This document shows, piece after piece, positions 25,509-34,272 of a stretch of 64,000 nucleotides of DNA. This DNA is from Pseudomonas oryzihabitans (GTDB taxonomy: Bacteria; Pseudomonadota; Gammaproteobacteria; Pseudomonadales; Pseudomonadaceae): positions 558,001 through 622,000 of the forward strand of contig NZ_CP021645.1 of assembly GCF_006384975.1 (NCBI RefSeq), read 5' to 3'. The notes under the pieces were generated by a model, which was given only the letters and a program-made list of their open reading frames with translations, had not been told where the DNA came from and made no database searches. Position numbers and translations under genes: made by a program. Positions within the stretch are counted from its first letter, which is position 1; each line of letters opens with the position of its first letter.

Positions 25509-26507
25509 ATGCATAAGACCATTCTGCGCTGGGCTGCGGGCCTCGCCCTCCTGGGTAGCGCCCTGCTGGCCCAGGCCGCGCCGCCCAAGGAAGTCCGCCT
25601 GGACTATGCCTACTACGCGCCCACCAGCCTGGTCCTCAAGGAGCAGGGGCTACTGGAAAAGCGCCTGGCCAACCAGGGCATCGTCGTACGCTGGGTGTTC
25701 AGCCAGGGCAGCAACCGTTCCCTGGAGTACCTCAACAGCGGCAGTACCGACTTCGCCTCCACTGCTGGGCTCGCTGCATTGCTCAGTCGCGCCAATGGCG
25801 CGCCCATCGAGACGTTGTATCTCGCCAGTCGCCCGGAGTGGACGGCGCTGGTGGTGCCCAAGGACTCGCCGCTCAAGTCGCTGGCCGATCTCAAGGGCAA
25901 GAAGATCGCCGCCACCAAGGGCAACGATCCCTACCTGTTCCTCTTGCGTAGCCTGCGCGAGGCGGGCCTGAAGAAGGGCGACGTGGAGATCGTCCACCTG
26001 CAGCACCCGGATGGTCGCGTCGCCCTGGAGCGTGGCCAGGTGGACGCCTGGGCCGGGCTCGATCCGCACATGGCCGCCAGCGAATTGCAGGCGGGCTCCC
26101 GGCTGCTCTATCGCAATCTCGATTTCAACAGCTACAGCGTGCTGAGCACCACCGAGGCTTTCGCCAAGGCCCAGCCGGAGCTGGTCAAGGCGGTGCTGGG
26201 CGCCTATGAGGAGGCCCGTCACTGGACCCTGGCGCATCCGCAGGAGACTGCCGCGTTGCTGGCCAAGGCCTCCGGCCTGCCGTTGGAGGTAGCTCAGCGC
26301 CAGCTCGATCGGACCGATTTCAGCCAGCCGCTGCCGGGGCCGCAATTCGTCGCCGCGCTCAAGGGCGCTGCGCCGCTGCTGGGTGAGGAAGGGTTGGTGC
26401 GTCCCGGCGTGGACGCCGTCGCGGCGGTCGATGCCCTGGTACAGCCGGCCTTGGCCCAGGCGGTGATCAAGGGCGAGCCAGCCGTGGCTCAGGTGACCGC
26501 GCCGTGA
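25509..26507 (+). CDS. ABC transporter substrate-binding protein, SsuA-like
   Basis: A 332-residue SBP with signal peptide ending LLAQAA. It contains TSLVLKEQGLLEKRL, DSPLKSLADLKGKKIAATK and VDAWAGLDPH. It has no cysteine and one methionine after the signal peptide. The start at 25509 follows AGGAGTT. Its stop overlaps the GTG of the permease (GTGA at 26504), so this is probably the main SBP of the transporter while the product of 24508 is a second specificity. A sulfonate ligand is likely by family. Confidence 0.92.
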   Translation: MHKTILRWAAGLALLGSALLAQAAPPKEVRLDYAYYAPTSLVLKEQGLLEKRLANQGIVVRWVFSQGSNRSLEYLNSGSTDFASTAGLAALLSRANGAPIETLYLASRPEWTALVVPKDSPLKSLADLKGKKIAATKGNDPYLFLLRSLREAGLKKGDVEIVHLQHPDGRVALERGQVDAWAGLDPHMAASELQAGSRLLYRNLDFNSYSVLSTTEAFAKAQPELVKAVLGAYEEARHWTLAHPQETAALLAKASGLPLEVAQRQLDRTDFSQPLPGPQFVAALKGAAPLLGEEGLVRPGVDAVAAVDALVQPALAQAVIKGEPAVAQVTAP

Positions 26508-27325
26508 GTGATGAACTGACCCAAGCCGCGCCGCTCGGCCAGACCCGCCGACCTGCGCGTACTGGCAGCGGCCGCTGGCGTGGCGCCGTGCTGCCGCTCG
26601 GGCTGGTCGTGGTGCTCGAAGCCGTGGTGCGCCTGGGCTGGTTGCCGGCCTACCAGATGCCGCCGCCCAGCGAGGTGCTGCGTACCCTCTGGCTGCTGGG
26701 GGAAGGCGAGTTGTGGCGACACCTGGCGGCCAGCCTGGCGCGGGTCGCCAGTGGCTTCGCCTTGGGAGCGAGCCTGGCTTTGCTGATCGGTGCTTGGGTA
26801 GGGCTTTCCCGCCGCGCCGAGGCCTACCTCGATCCGCTGTTCCAGGCGCTGCGCGCCATTCCCAGTCTGGCCTGGGTACCCTTGTTGTTGCTCTGGTTGG
26901 GCATCGACGAAACACCCAAGGTCGTGCTGATCGCTCTGGGCGCCTTCTTTCCACTGTACCTGGCGCTGGTCAGCGGCATCCGTGACGTGGATCGCCGCCT
27001 GGTGGAGGTGGGACGACTCTATCGCCTGTCACGCCCGGCACTGATCCGCCGCATCCTGCTACCCGCGGCCTTGCCCAGTCTGTTCACTGGGTTGCGCGGG
27101 GCCCTGAGCATGAGCTGGATGTTCCTGGTAGCCGCCGAATTGATCGCCGCCACCGCCGGCCTCGGCTATCTGCTCAGCGATGGCCGCGAGACCTCGCGAC
27201 CGGACATCGTCATCGCCGCCATCCTGGTGCTGGCGGTGCTCGGCAAGCTCAGCGACGAGCTGCTGCTGCGCCTGGAGCGCCGCGCGCTGGCCTGGCGTGA
27301 TACCTACCAGGGCGGTCAGGGATGA
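26504..27325 (+). CDS. SsuC-like ABC transporter permease
   Basis: A 273-residue permease starting with GTG, coupled to the SBP. It has about six membrane segments and the coupling segment VEVGRLYRLSRPALIRRILL, as in SsuC and TauC. Also visible are PLLLLWLGIDETPKVVLIAL and MSWMFLVAAELI. Together with the SsuB-like ATPase, whose ATG overlaps its stop, it forms the translocator for the two SBPs before it. Confidence 0.93.
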   Translation: MSDELTQAAPLGQTRRPARTGSGRWRGAVLPLGLVVVLEAVVRLGWLPAYQMPPPSEVLRTLWLLGEGELWRHLAASLARVASGFALGASLALLIGAWVGLSRRAEAYLDPLFQALRAIPSLAWVPLLLLWLGIDETPKVVLIALGAFFPLYLALVSGIRDVDRRLVEVGRLYRLSRPALIRRILLPAALPSLFTGLRGALSMSWMFLVAAELIAATAGLGYLLSDGRETSRPDIVIAAILVLAVLGKLSDELLLRLERRALAWRDTYQGGQG

Positions 27326-28038
27326 AGCAGCCATTGCTGTCTCTCGACCGTATCGGCAAGGCCTTCTCCGGGCGACAGGTGCTGGAGGGCGTGGAACTGA
27401 CGCTGGATGCCGGCGAGGTGGTCAGCCTGCTCGGCGCCACTGGCTGCGGCAAGAGCACCCTGCTGTGCATCGCCGCCGGACTGGACGACGACTTCAGTGG
27501 CCGCATGACCCTGGATGCGGCCAGCCATGGCGTCGGCGTGGTGTTCCAGGAACCGCGGTTGATGCCCTGGCTGGACGTGGCCGCCAATGTCGGCTTCGCC
27601 GACGGTGCCCGGGCCGATCGCGCCTGGATTGCGCAACTGCTGCGCGACATCGGTCTGGAGGGGCAGGGCGCCTTGTTGCCCAAGCAACTCTCCGGCGGCA
27701 TGGCCCAGCGCGTCGCCATCGCCCGCGGGCTCTATGGTCGTCCGCGCCTGCTGCTGCTCGACGAGCCCTTCAGTGCGGTGGATGCCTTCACCCGCTGGCA
27801 GTTGCAGGACCTGGTCCTGCGCTTGGTGGCCCAGTACCACATCGGTGTGCTGCTGGTGACCCACGATCTGGACGAGGCTTTCTACCTGGGCGACCGGGTG
27901 CTGGTGCTGGGCGGCGCGCCCTCCCGCGTGCAGCGCCGCTTCGCCGTTGCCGCGCCCCATCCGCGTGAAAGGCGCAGCCCCGCCTTGCTGGCCCAGGCCG
28001 CCGAGGCCTATGAGGAATTGCAGCGGCTCAGGGTGTGA
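27322..28038 (+). CDS. SsuB-like ABC transporter ATP-binding protein
   Basis: A 238-residue ATPase: Walker A GATGCGKST, Q-loop VVFQEPRLMPWL, signature LSGGMAQRVAIARGL and Walker B LLLLDEPFSAVD, all typical of sulfonate/nitrate/taurine ATPases. It is the last gene of the SBP-SBP-permease-ATPase operon. A 118-base gap then leads to the signal-less SBP. Confidence 0.93.
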   Translation: MKQPLLSLDRIGKAFSGRQVLEGVELTLDAGEVVSLLGATGCGKSTLLCIAAGLDDDFSGRMTLDAASHGVGVVFQEPRLMPWLDVAANVGFADGARADRAWIAQLLRDIGLEGQGALLPKQLSGGMAQRVAIARGLYGRPRLLLLDEPFSAVDAFTRWQLQDLVLRLVAQYHIGVLLVTHDLDEAFYLGDRVLVLGGAPSRVQRRFAVAAPHPRERRSPALLAQAAEAYEELQRLRV

Positions 28039-28156
28039 GGCAACGAGCACGGAAGGGTCGACGAAGGCGTGCGCAATCGCCCGCGAGCGGGCAGTATCGG
28101 ATGGCCGCGGCGAGCCCCAGCCGCACCCCGACAATCGACCCCTCCAAGGAGCTTAC

Positions 28157-28894
28157 ATGAGCCCATCCGCAGCGGTATTGGCCGAATTGGCCCCCCAGGG
28201 CGTTCTCCGCACCGCGATCAACTACGGCAATCCGGTGCTGGCGCAACGCGGCGCCGATGGCGAGCCGGCCGGTGTCTCGGTGGCCCTGGCCCGGGCGCTG
28301 GCCGAGCGCCTGGGCGTGCCGGTGCAGTTCACGACCCACGATGCCGCCGGCAAGGTCTTTGCCGCGCTGCAGGAAGACGCCTGGGACCTGGCCTTCCTCG
28401 CCATCGAACCGGTTCGCGCGGCGCAGATCGCCTTCAGCGAACCCTACGTCATCATCGAGGGCACCTACCTGCTGCGCGCGGACGATCCGGCCCAGGGCGT
28501 GGCCGAGCTGGACCAGGCCGGGCGCCGCATCGCCGTGGGGCAGGGCGCGGCCTATGACCTCTATCTCAGTCGCACCCTGACCCAGGCGGAGCTTGTGCGA
28601 GCGCCCACCTCGCCAGCGGCCATCGACTGGTTCGTCGATCAGCGCCTGGACGCCGCCGCAGGGGTGCGCCAACCCCTGGAAGCCTATGCCGCGGCTCATC
28701 CGGGCTATCGGGTGCTCGCCGACAGTTTCACCGAGATCCGCCAGGCCATGGCGGTACCCAAAGGGCACGCCGCCGCGGCGGCCTTCGTGCAGGACTTTCT
28801 CGATGAGCAACTGCGCAGCGGCCTGGTCGCCCGCGCGCTGGCGGCCAGCGGGCAGGGCGACGTGCGGATCGGCGCGCCCTCGACGGGCGGCTGA
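28157..28894 (+). CDS. Family 3 (polar amino acid type) solute-binding protein without a signal peptide
   Basis: A 245-residue protein with the complete bilobed SBP family 3 pattern: VLRTAINYGNP, VSVALARALAERLGVPVQF, WDLAFLAIEP, IAFSEPYVIIEGTYLL and MAVPKG. The ATG follows CCAAGGAGCTT and the preceding codons are not a hydrophobic signal, so the product looks cytoplasmic. It has no cysteine and one internal methionine. It lies between the SsuB-like gene and the TerC-type gene, same strand. Possible roles are a cytoplasmic ligand sensor or buffer, or a protein exported by another route; neither is supported directly. Confidence 0.8.
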   Translation: MSPSAAVLAELAPQGVLRTAINYGNPVLAQRGADGEPAGVSVALARALAERLGVPVQFTTHDAAGKVFAALQEDAWDLAFLAIEPVRAAQIAFSEPYVIIEGTYLLRADDPAQGVAELDQAGRRIAVGQGAAYDLYLSRTLTQAELVRAPTSPAAIDWFVDQRLDAAAGVRQPLEAYAAAHPGYRVLADSFTEIRQAMAVPKGHAAAAAFVQDFLDEQLRSGLVARALAASGQGDVRIGAPSTGG

Positions 28895-29056
28895 GCGGGC
28901 GCCCGGCGCCAGGCGGAATCGATCCGCGCCGCCGTTTCGTCGGCTGGATGACAGCTTGGGGCGTTATTCTTGGCGCCGCAGCACGGGTTGGATGAAATCA
29001 TCGACGCCCCCTGCTGCCAAAAGCCTGTCTCTGCTCCCTGCATCTCGAGGTCGACC

Positions 29057-29740
29057 TTGCTCGCCACCCTGTCCGATCCTGCCTTTCTCACCGGTCTCCT
29101 GCAGATCGTCATCATCGATATCCTGCTCGGCGGCGACAACGCCGTGGTGATTGCCCTGGCCTGCCGGCGCCTGCCCGAGGCGCAGCGCCGCAAGGCCATT
29201 CTCGGCGGCGTCGCCGGCGCCGTGATCCTGCGCATCCTGCTGTTGTTCGTCGCCAGCTACGTGCTGGGCTGGCCGCTGCTCAAGGTGGTCGGTGGCGTGT
29301 TGCTGCTGTGGATCGGCATCAAGCTGCTGATGCCCGAAGAAGACGAGGCCGACGTCAAGGCCGGTACCACCCTGGGCCAGGCGATCTGGATCATCATGGT
29401 GGCCGATGTGGTGATGAGCCTCGACAACGTCATCGCCGTGGCGGGTGCGGCCCAGGGGCATCTGGGCCTGGCCATTACCGGGGTGCTCATCAGTATTCCC
29501 ATCATCATCTTTGGCAGCCAGCTCATCCTGAAGCTCATGGAAAAGTTTCGCTGGCTGGTGGTGGCCGGCGCGGCCCTGCTGGGCTGGATCGCCGGCAAGC
29601 TCATCGCCAGCGACGAACTGCTGCAAGGCTGGCTCGGCACCGGCGACTGGCACTGGGCGCCCTATGTGGCAGGGGCGCTGGGTGTGGCCTTGGTGCTCGC
29701 CGTGGGTCAGCTACTGGCGCGGCGCACGGTCACGGCCTGA
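29057..29740 (+). CDS. TerC/YjbE-family integral membrane protein
   Basis: 227 residues from a TTG start at 29057, chosen because CGAGG lies upstream and it gives the expected N-terminus just before the first membrane segment; an open extension to 28970 looks non-coding. About seven membrane segments are predicted. The acidic family motifs LLGGDNAVVIALACRRLP and ADVVMSLDNVIAV are present. TerC relatives are linked to metal export, manganese in several bacteria, or to tellurite resistance. A yybP-ykoY-type manganese riboswitch was looked for upstream and not seen. No evident tie to sulfur scavenging. Confidence 0.87.
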   Translation: MLATLSDPAFLTGLLQIVIIDILLGGDNAVVIALACRRLPEAQRRKAILGGVAGAVILRILLLFVASYVLGWPLLKVVGGVLLLWIGIKLLMPEEDEADVKAGTTLGQAIWIIMVADVVMSLDNVIAVAGAAQGHLGLAITGVLISIPIIIFGSQLILKLMEKFRWLVVAGAALLGWIAGKLIASDELLQGWLGTGDWHWAPYVAGALGVALVLAVGQLLARRTVTA

Positions 29741-29866
29741 GGTCTGCGGACCTCTGCGGCGTCCTTCGCGGTAGAACCGAGGTAACGGCGTACGCCCCCG
29801 TATGCCGTCACTGCATATCGTTAGTCAAATTCCGTCTTTACCAAAAGTTATAACAGCTCATTAGCC

Positions 29867-29872
29867 TATAAC
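29867..29872 (+). promoter_or_regulatory. Candidate -10 element (TATAAC) for the tau-like operon
   Basis: TATAAC lies 36 bases before the ATG at 29908. A second TATAAC is at 29849-29854 in the same AT-rich leader. It matches elements at 2607 and 24342 (minus). No clear -35 is visible, so activator dependence is likely. Confidence 0.4.
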
Positions 29873-29907
29873 GCTTTCGGATAGCCGATCGGCACGGGGC
29901 GTGGTGG

Positions 29908-30921
29908 ATGAGCAGGGTAGGGAAGGGACTGCGCGGGATCGCCGCACTGATCGGCGCGCTGGGATGGGGCCTTGCGGGCAGTGCTGCCGCCGAGGGCAAG
30001 ATCAGCATCGCCCAGCAATTTGGCATTGGCTACCTGATCCTCGACGTGGTGCGCGATCAGCAACTGATCGAGAAGCACGGCAAGGAGGCCGGGCTGGATA
30101 TCCAGGTGAACTGGAACAGCATCTCCGGCGCCACCGCCATGAACGAAGCCCTGCTGGCCGGTTCGTTGGACGTGGTCTCGGCCGGGGTGCCGCCGATGCT
30201 GACCGTCTGGGACCGCACCCGTGGCCGGCAGAACGTCAAGGCCATCGCCGCCCTGGGCTCGATGCCCAACTACCTGCTGAGCAATCGCGCCGAGGTCAAG
30301 ACGATCAAGGATCTGACCGATCAGGATCGCATCGCCGTACCGGCGGCGGGCGTGGGCTTCCAGTCGCGTACCTTGCAGATCGAGACGGCCAAGCTGTTCG
30401 GCGACGCCCAGTTCAAGAAATTCGATGCCATCAGCGTGAGCCTGCCGCATCCCGATGCCAGCGCCGCCCTGATGGCCGGCGGGTCGGAAATCACCACCCA
30501 TTTCTCCAGTCCGCCGTTCCAGTACCAGGCGCTGGAGAATCCCCGGGTTCATCGCATCCTCAGCAGCTACGACGTCCTCGGTGGGCCGGGCACCTTCAAT
30601 GTGCTCTACACCACCGAGAAATTCCACGACGAGAATCCCAAGACCTATCGCGCCTTCTACGACGCCCTGGTGGAGGCCGCCGCCTTCATCCGCGCCAACA
30701 AGGCCGCTGCGGCCGAGACCTACATAAGGGTGGAGAACTCCAAGCTGCCGCTGGCCCTGGTGCAGCGCATCGTCGAGGACCCGGAGATCGACTTCACCGT
30801 CGAGCCGCAGCGCACCTTCGTCTATGCCCAGAAGCTGCACGAGCTGGGTGTGCTGAAACACCAGGCTGCCTCCTGGCAGGACTATTTCTTCCCCGAAGCC
30901 CACCAGCGTCCCGGCAGCTGA
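29908..30921 (+). CDS. ABC transporter substrate-binding protein, TauA/SsuA-type
   Basis: A 337-residue SBP with signal peptide ending near GSAAA. It is strongly similar to the product of 2666 (LIEKHGKE, WDRTRGRQNVKA, SSWQDYFF). The mature protein has no cysteine and four methionines. It is first in an operon with a TauD-like dioxygenase (25-base gap), an ATPase and a permease, the arrangement of the taurine system with the dioxygenase moved to second place. The ligand is probably a sulfonate or sulfate ester. Confidence 0.92.
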   Translation: MSRVGKGLRGIAALIGALGWGLAGSAAAEGKISIAQQFGIGYLILDVVRDQQLIEKHGKEAGLDIQVNWNSISGATAMNEALLAGSLDVVSAGVPPMLTVWDRTRGRQNVKAIAALGSMPNYLLSNRAEVKTIKDLTDQDRIAVPAAGVGFQSRTLQIETAKLFGDAQFKKFDAISVSLPHPDASAALMAGGSEITTHFSSPPFQYQALENPRVHRILSSYDVLGGPGTFNVLYTTEKFHDENPKTYRAFYDALVEAAAFIRANKAAAAETYIRVENSKLPLALVQRIVEDPEIDFTVEPQRTFVYAQKLHELGVLKHQAASWQDYFFPEAHQRPGS

Positions 30922-30946
30922 GCCGGACCCCAAAGGAGAAAACTCC

Positions 30947-31828
30947 ATGACCCTCGCCGCACCCCGCCCGGCCGCTGCCCAGGCCTTCGAGATCCGTCCC
31001 TTCGGCAACCTGGGCGCCGAAATCGTCGGTATCGACTTGGCCCAGCCGCTCAACGCCGAGGACTTCGCCCGCGTCCATCGCGCCCACCTGGATCACCACG
31101 TGGTGGTCTTCCGCGATCAGCGCATCACCCCCGACGAACAGATCGCCTTCAGCCGGCGCTTCGGCGAGTTGCAGATCCATGTGCTCAAGCAATTCCACCT
31201 GGCCGGGCATCCGGAGATCCTCATCGTCTCCAACATCATCGAGGATGGCCAACCCATCGGTCTTGGCGACGCCGGCAAGTTCTGGCATTCGGATCTCTCC
31301 TACAAGGAGCTGCCGAGCCTGGGCTCCATGCTGCATGCCCAGGAGTTGCCGGAGGAGGGCGGCGATACGCTGTTCGCCAACATGCACCTGGCCTACGACA
31401 CCCTGCCGGAGGCACTCAAGCGCCAGCTCGAAGGTCTGCAGGCCGAGCATTCCTATACCGCGACCTATGCCAAGCCCAAGTTCGAAGGCAACTGGCGGCC
31501 GACCCTGACCGCCGCGCAGCTGGCCGAGGTCAAGGCGGTAGTGCATCCGGTGGTGCGCACCCACCCGGAGAATGGCCGCAAGGCGCTGTTCGTCAGCGAG
31601 GGCTTCACCACCCATATCGTCGGCCTGCCGGGGGACGAGTCCCGCGATCTGCTGGCCGAGCTCCATGCCCACAGCGTCAAGCCCGAGCACCTCTATCGCC
31701 ACCAGTGGCAGCCCCACGACCTGGTGTTCTGGGACAACCGCTCGCTGCTGCACCTGGCGGCCGGCTGCCCCAATCATCTGAGACGCAAGCTGTATCGCAC
31801 GACCATTCAGGGCGATGCGCCTTTCTAG
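30947..31828 (+). CDS. TauD/TfdA-family Fe(II)/2-oxoglutarate-dependent dioxygenase
   Basis: 293 residues, normal for TauD. The iron ligands fit H114 and D116 (in FWHSDLSY) and H269 (in DNRSLLHLAAG); R284 (in KLYRTTIQG) is placed to bind 2-oxoglutarate. These enzymes hydroxylate the carbon next to the sulfonate or sulfate ester oxygen, releasing sulfite or sulfate and an aldehyde. It lies between a sulfonate SBP and its ATPase, so it probably acts on the compound imported by this operon. AAAGGAGAAA precedes the ATG. Taurine, another sulfonate and alkyl sulfates are all possible substrates. Confidence 0.92.
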   Translation: MTLAAPRPAAAQAFEIRPFGNLGAEIVGIDLAQPLNAEDFARVHRAHLDHHVVVFRDQRITPDEQIAFSRRFGELQIHVLKQFHLAGHPEILIVSNIIEDGQPIGLGDAGKFWHSDLSYKELPSLGSMLHAQELPEEGGDTLFANMHLAYDTLPEALKRQLEGLQAEHSYTATYAKPKFEGNWRPTLTAAQLAEVKAVVHPVVRTHPENGRKALFVSEGFTTHIVGLPGDESRDLLAELHAHSVKPEHLYRHQWQPHDLVFWDNRSLLHLAAGCPNHLRRKLYRTTIQGDAPF

Positions 31829-31841
31829 GGAGGAGACGACC

Positions 31842-32723
31842 ATGAATGCCCCTCTCGCTTCCCGGCCACACCTGACCCTGGCGCAGACCCAACCACTGCT
31901 GCAGGTGCAAGACCTCGACCTCGAATACCGCACTCGCGAGCGGCGGGTGCGGGCTACCCACCAGGTGTCCTTCGATGTATATGGCGCCGATCGTTTCGTC
32001 CTGCTCGGCCCCTCCGGTTGCGGCAAGTCCAGTCTGCTCAAATCGGTGGCGGGCTTCCTACCGCCGCTGCAGGGCGAGATCCGCCTGGAAGGCAAGCCGA
32101 TCAAGGGGCCCGGACCGGATCGCATCGTGGTATTCCAGGAGTTCGATCAGCTACCCCCGTGGAAGACGGTGCTGGAAAACACCATGTTCCCGCTGCTCGC
32201 CAGCCGCCAGGCCAGTCGCGGCGAAGCCCGCGAGCGGGCGCTGCACTACCTGGACAAGGTCGGCCTGGCACGCTTCGTCGATGCCTATCCGCACCACCTC
32301 TCCGGCGGCATGAAGCAGCGGGTGGCCATCGCCCGCGCCCTGGCCATGCAGCCCAAGGTGCTGCTGATGGACGAGCCCTTCGCCGCCCTGGACGCCCTGA
32401 CCCGGCGCAAGATGCAGGAAGAGCTGCTCACGCTCTGGGACGAGGTGCGTTTCACCCTATTGTTCGTCACCCACTCCATCGAGGAGGCGCTGGTGGTGGG
32501 CAATCGCATCCTGTTGCTGTCGCCGCATCCGGGGCGGGTGCGTGCCGAACTCAATTGCCATCAGTTCGGCCTCGAGGATTTCGGCGGTGCCGACTTCCAG
32601 AGCACCGCGCTGCGCATCCACAACCTGCTTTTCCCGGATGATGTCCAGACCTTGCCGCCCGAGGTGGCCGACGAGCGCCTGCGTCTGCAGCAGGCCATCG
32701 TCCAGGGCCGCATTTCCTATTAG
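31842..32723 (+). CDS. TauB/SsuB-like ABC transporter ATP-binding protein
   Basis: 293 residues starting at ATG 31842 with AGGGAGGAGA upstream; an in-frame ATG at 31815 lies inside the previous gene. Walker A GPSGCGKSS, Q-loop VVFQEFDQLPPW, signature LSGGMKQRVAIARAL and Walker B VLLMDEPFAALD are visible. It is longer than most TauB proteins, with an N-terminal extension of about 20 residues and a C-terminal tail of about 50. Confidence 0.93.
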   Translation: MNAPLASRPHLTLAQTQPLLQVQDLDLEYRTRERRVRATHQVSFDVYGADRFVLLGPSGCGKSSLLKSVAGFLPPLQGEIRLEGKPIKGPGPDRIVVFQEFDQLPPWKTVLENTMFPLLASRQASRGEARERALHYLDKVGLARFVDAYPHHLSGGMKQRVAIARALAMQPKVLLMDEPFAALDALTRRKMQEELLTLWDEVRFTLLFVTHSIEEALVVGNRILLLSPHPGRVRAELNCHQFGLEDFGGADFQSTALRIHNLLFPDDVQTLPPEVADERLRLQQAIVQGRISY

Positions 32724-32738
32724 TCTCGAGGTAGACCC

Positions 32739-33605
32739 ATGACTCGACAGCCCCCGGTGCGGGCCGAATACCAGCGCGAGCTCGCGCCTCTGACCGACCT
32801 GCCGCTGGCGGTCGAACTGCCCCTGGCCACCCGCCTGTGGAGCCAGGCCTGGCTGCGCAAGCTGGTGATCCTGGCGATCCTCATGCTGGCCTGGGAAGTG
32901 GCTGCGCGCTGGCAGGGCAACGATTTGCTGCTGCCCAGCTTCCTGCAAACCGCCGCCGCCTTTTGGGATGGCCTGGTCACCGGTGAATTGCCAGCCAAGG
33001 TCGCCATCTCCCTCGGCACCCTGCTCAAGGGCTATTTGTTGGGCGTGGTGCTGGCCCTGGCGCTGAGCGCCCTGGCGGTCTCCACCCAGTTCGGCCGTGA
33101 TCTGCTCGGCACCCTGACCTCCATGTTCAACCCGCTGCCGGCCATCGCGCTGTTGCCGCTGGCATTGCTCTGGTTCGGCCTGGGCGAGAACAGCCTGGTC
33201 TTCGTGCTGGTGCACTCGGTGCTCTGGCCCATGGCGCTGAACACCTATTCGGGCTTTCTCGGCGTCTCCGACACCCTGCGCATGGGTGGGCGTAACTATG
33301 GCCTCAGGGGGCTCAGATACGTCGGCTTGATCCTGATCCCGGCAGCGCTGCCGGCCATCGTCTCGGGCCTGAAGATCGGCTGGGCCTTCGCCTGGCGCAC
33401 CTTGATCGCCGCCGAGCTGGTGTTCGGCGCCTCTAGCGGCAAGGGCGGCCTGGGCTGGTACATCTTCCAGAATCGCAACGAACTCTACACCGACCGCGTC
33501 TTCGCCGGCCTCGCCGCGGTGATCATCATCGGCCTGCTGGTGGAAGGCCTGGTGTTCGCCACCCTGGAGCGGATGACGGTGAAGAAGTGGGGGATGCAGC
33601 GGTAG
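32739..33605 (+). CDS. TauC/SsuC-like ABC transporter permease
   Basis: A 288-residue permease with about six membrane segments after a 45-residue soluble N-terminus. LPLALLWFGLGENSLVFVLV and the coupling region GGRNYGLRGLRYVGLILIP identify the family. It completes the tau-like operon, starting 15 bases after the ATPase. Repeat-rich DNA follows. Confidence 0.93.
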   Translation: MTRQPPVRAEYQRELAPLTDLPLAVELPLATRLWSQAWLRKLVILAILMLAWEVAARWQGNDLLLPSFLQTAAAFWDGLVTGELPAKVAISLGTLLKGYLLGVVLALALSALAVSTQFGRDLLGTLTSMFNPLPAIALLPLALLWFGLGENSLVFVLVHSVLWPMALNTYSGFLGVSDTLRMGGRNYGLRGLRYVGLILIPAALPAIVSGLKIGWAFAWRTLIAAELVFGASSGKGGLGWYIFQNRNELYTDRVFAGLAAVIIIGLLVEGLVFATLERMTVKKWGMQR

Positions 33606-33617
33606 GGTATTTTCTGG

Positions 33618-33702
33618 GTTGTTGGGCTTCGCTGCGCTCAACCCAACCTACAGGTAGCGTCGTAGGTTGGGTTGAGACAGTTCTATCGTCGAAGCCCAAC
33701 AG
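33618..33702. repeat. Inverted pair of TTGGGCTTCGC-type repeats
   Basis: A copy in plus orientation (33620-33652, GTTGGGCTTCGCTGCGCTCA and so on) faces an inverted copy (33661-33701, GTAGGTTGGGTTGAG to GAAGCCCAAC). Together they can fold into a long hairpin just past the tau-like operon. Same family as 2432-2530 and 58018-58110. Confidence 0.78.
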
Positions 33703-33750
33703 ATCGCGGGATCTGCTCGGGGAGCGATGGCTCAGCCCTCGCTCGGACCA

Positions 33751-33784
33751 CCCCCTCTCCCTTGGGAGAGGGCTGGGGTGAGGG
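33751..33784. repeat. CCCCCTCTCCC...GAGGG intergenic repeat, second copy
   Basis: It nearly matches 2543-2577 and again sits next to a TTGGGCTTCGC repeat. The sequence can form a short hairpin (CTCTCCC with GGGAGAG). Confidence 0.7.
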
Positions 33785-33860
33785 TGCCCTTCACGTCGGA
33801 TTCCCAGTGGAAAAAGCTAATGCCGTTCTTCAGGTTACGGTGCTATGGGATCGCTGGGCT

Positions 33861-33902
33861 GATGACGGCCATGGCCGTCCACCGATGCGGCCGCTCCTAC
33901 GG
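33861..33902. repeat. Pseudomonas-type REP half (ACGGCCATGGC...CGCTCCTAC)
   Basis: ACGGCCATGGCCGTCCACCG followed by ATGCGGCCGCTCCTAC. The same element, in an inverted pair, is at 34621-34710. The interval 33606-34198 otherwise contains only these repeats, a possible short reading frame at 34078 and unassigned DNA. Confidence 0.7.
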
Positions 33903-34077
33903 CAATATCCATCCCAACGGATCGTCTGAGTCGGGTAGGACAGGGGTTTCTCTGCAGAAGCGAGGAGGTGATGGCATCGAACCTCCGTGTCTTGTGGCAG
34001 CCGACGCTCAAGCCGCTGTCCCTCAGTGGCGCCTTGTCCTAGCATCGACAAGTACCTTCCTTGAAGAGGTTCCGCTC

Positions 34078-34272
34078 ATGTACGCCTTCCGCACCGAGCC
34101 TTTGACCCCGCTGACCGCGATGCCCTCAGCATCCATGTTGGACGCTGTGACTGCTCTGGCACAGCGCCGGTCTGCTCGGTTCGATAGGAAAGTCGTCCAT
34201 GTCCAAAGAACTCCTGGGAATTTCCGCCATAGCGCTGATGATCGTTGGCGAGGCTTGCATCATCTACGGTGA
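34078..34272 (+). CDS. Possible small protein, unrecognised
   Basis: A 64-codon frame starting MYAFRTEPLTPLT, preceded by GAAGAGG eight bases before the ATG. It runs 74 bases into the next gene in a different frame; this overlap and the odd C-terminus argue against a full-length functional product. It could be the 5' remnant of a gene or a short leader. No family recognised. Confidence 0.25.
   Translation: MYAFRTEPLTPLTAMPSASMLDAVTALAQRRSARFDRKVVHVQRTPGNFRHSADDRWRGLHHLR

Noticed and set aside
28895..29056. Possible yybP-ykoY manganese riboswitch before the TerC-type gene
   Set aside because: The characteristic conserved loops could not be matched in this 160-base leader.
33727..34272. A 181-codon open frame across the repeat-rich interval
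   Set aside because: Its first half is made of extragenic repeats and it shows no protein-like composition; only the last 64 codons, from 34078, have a ribosome site.
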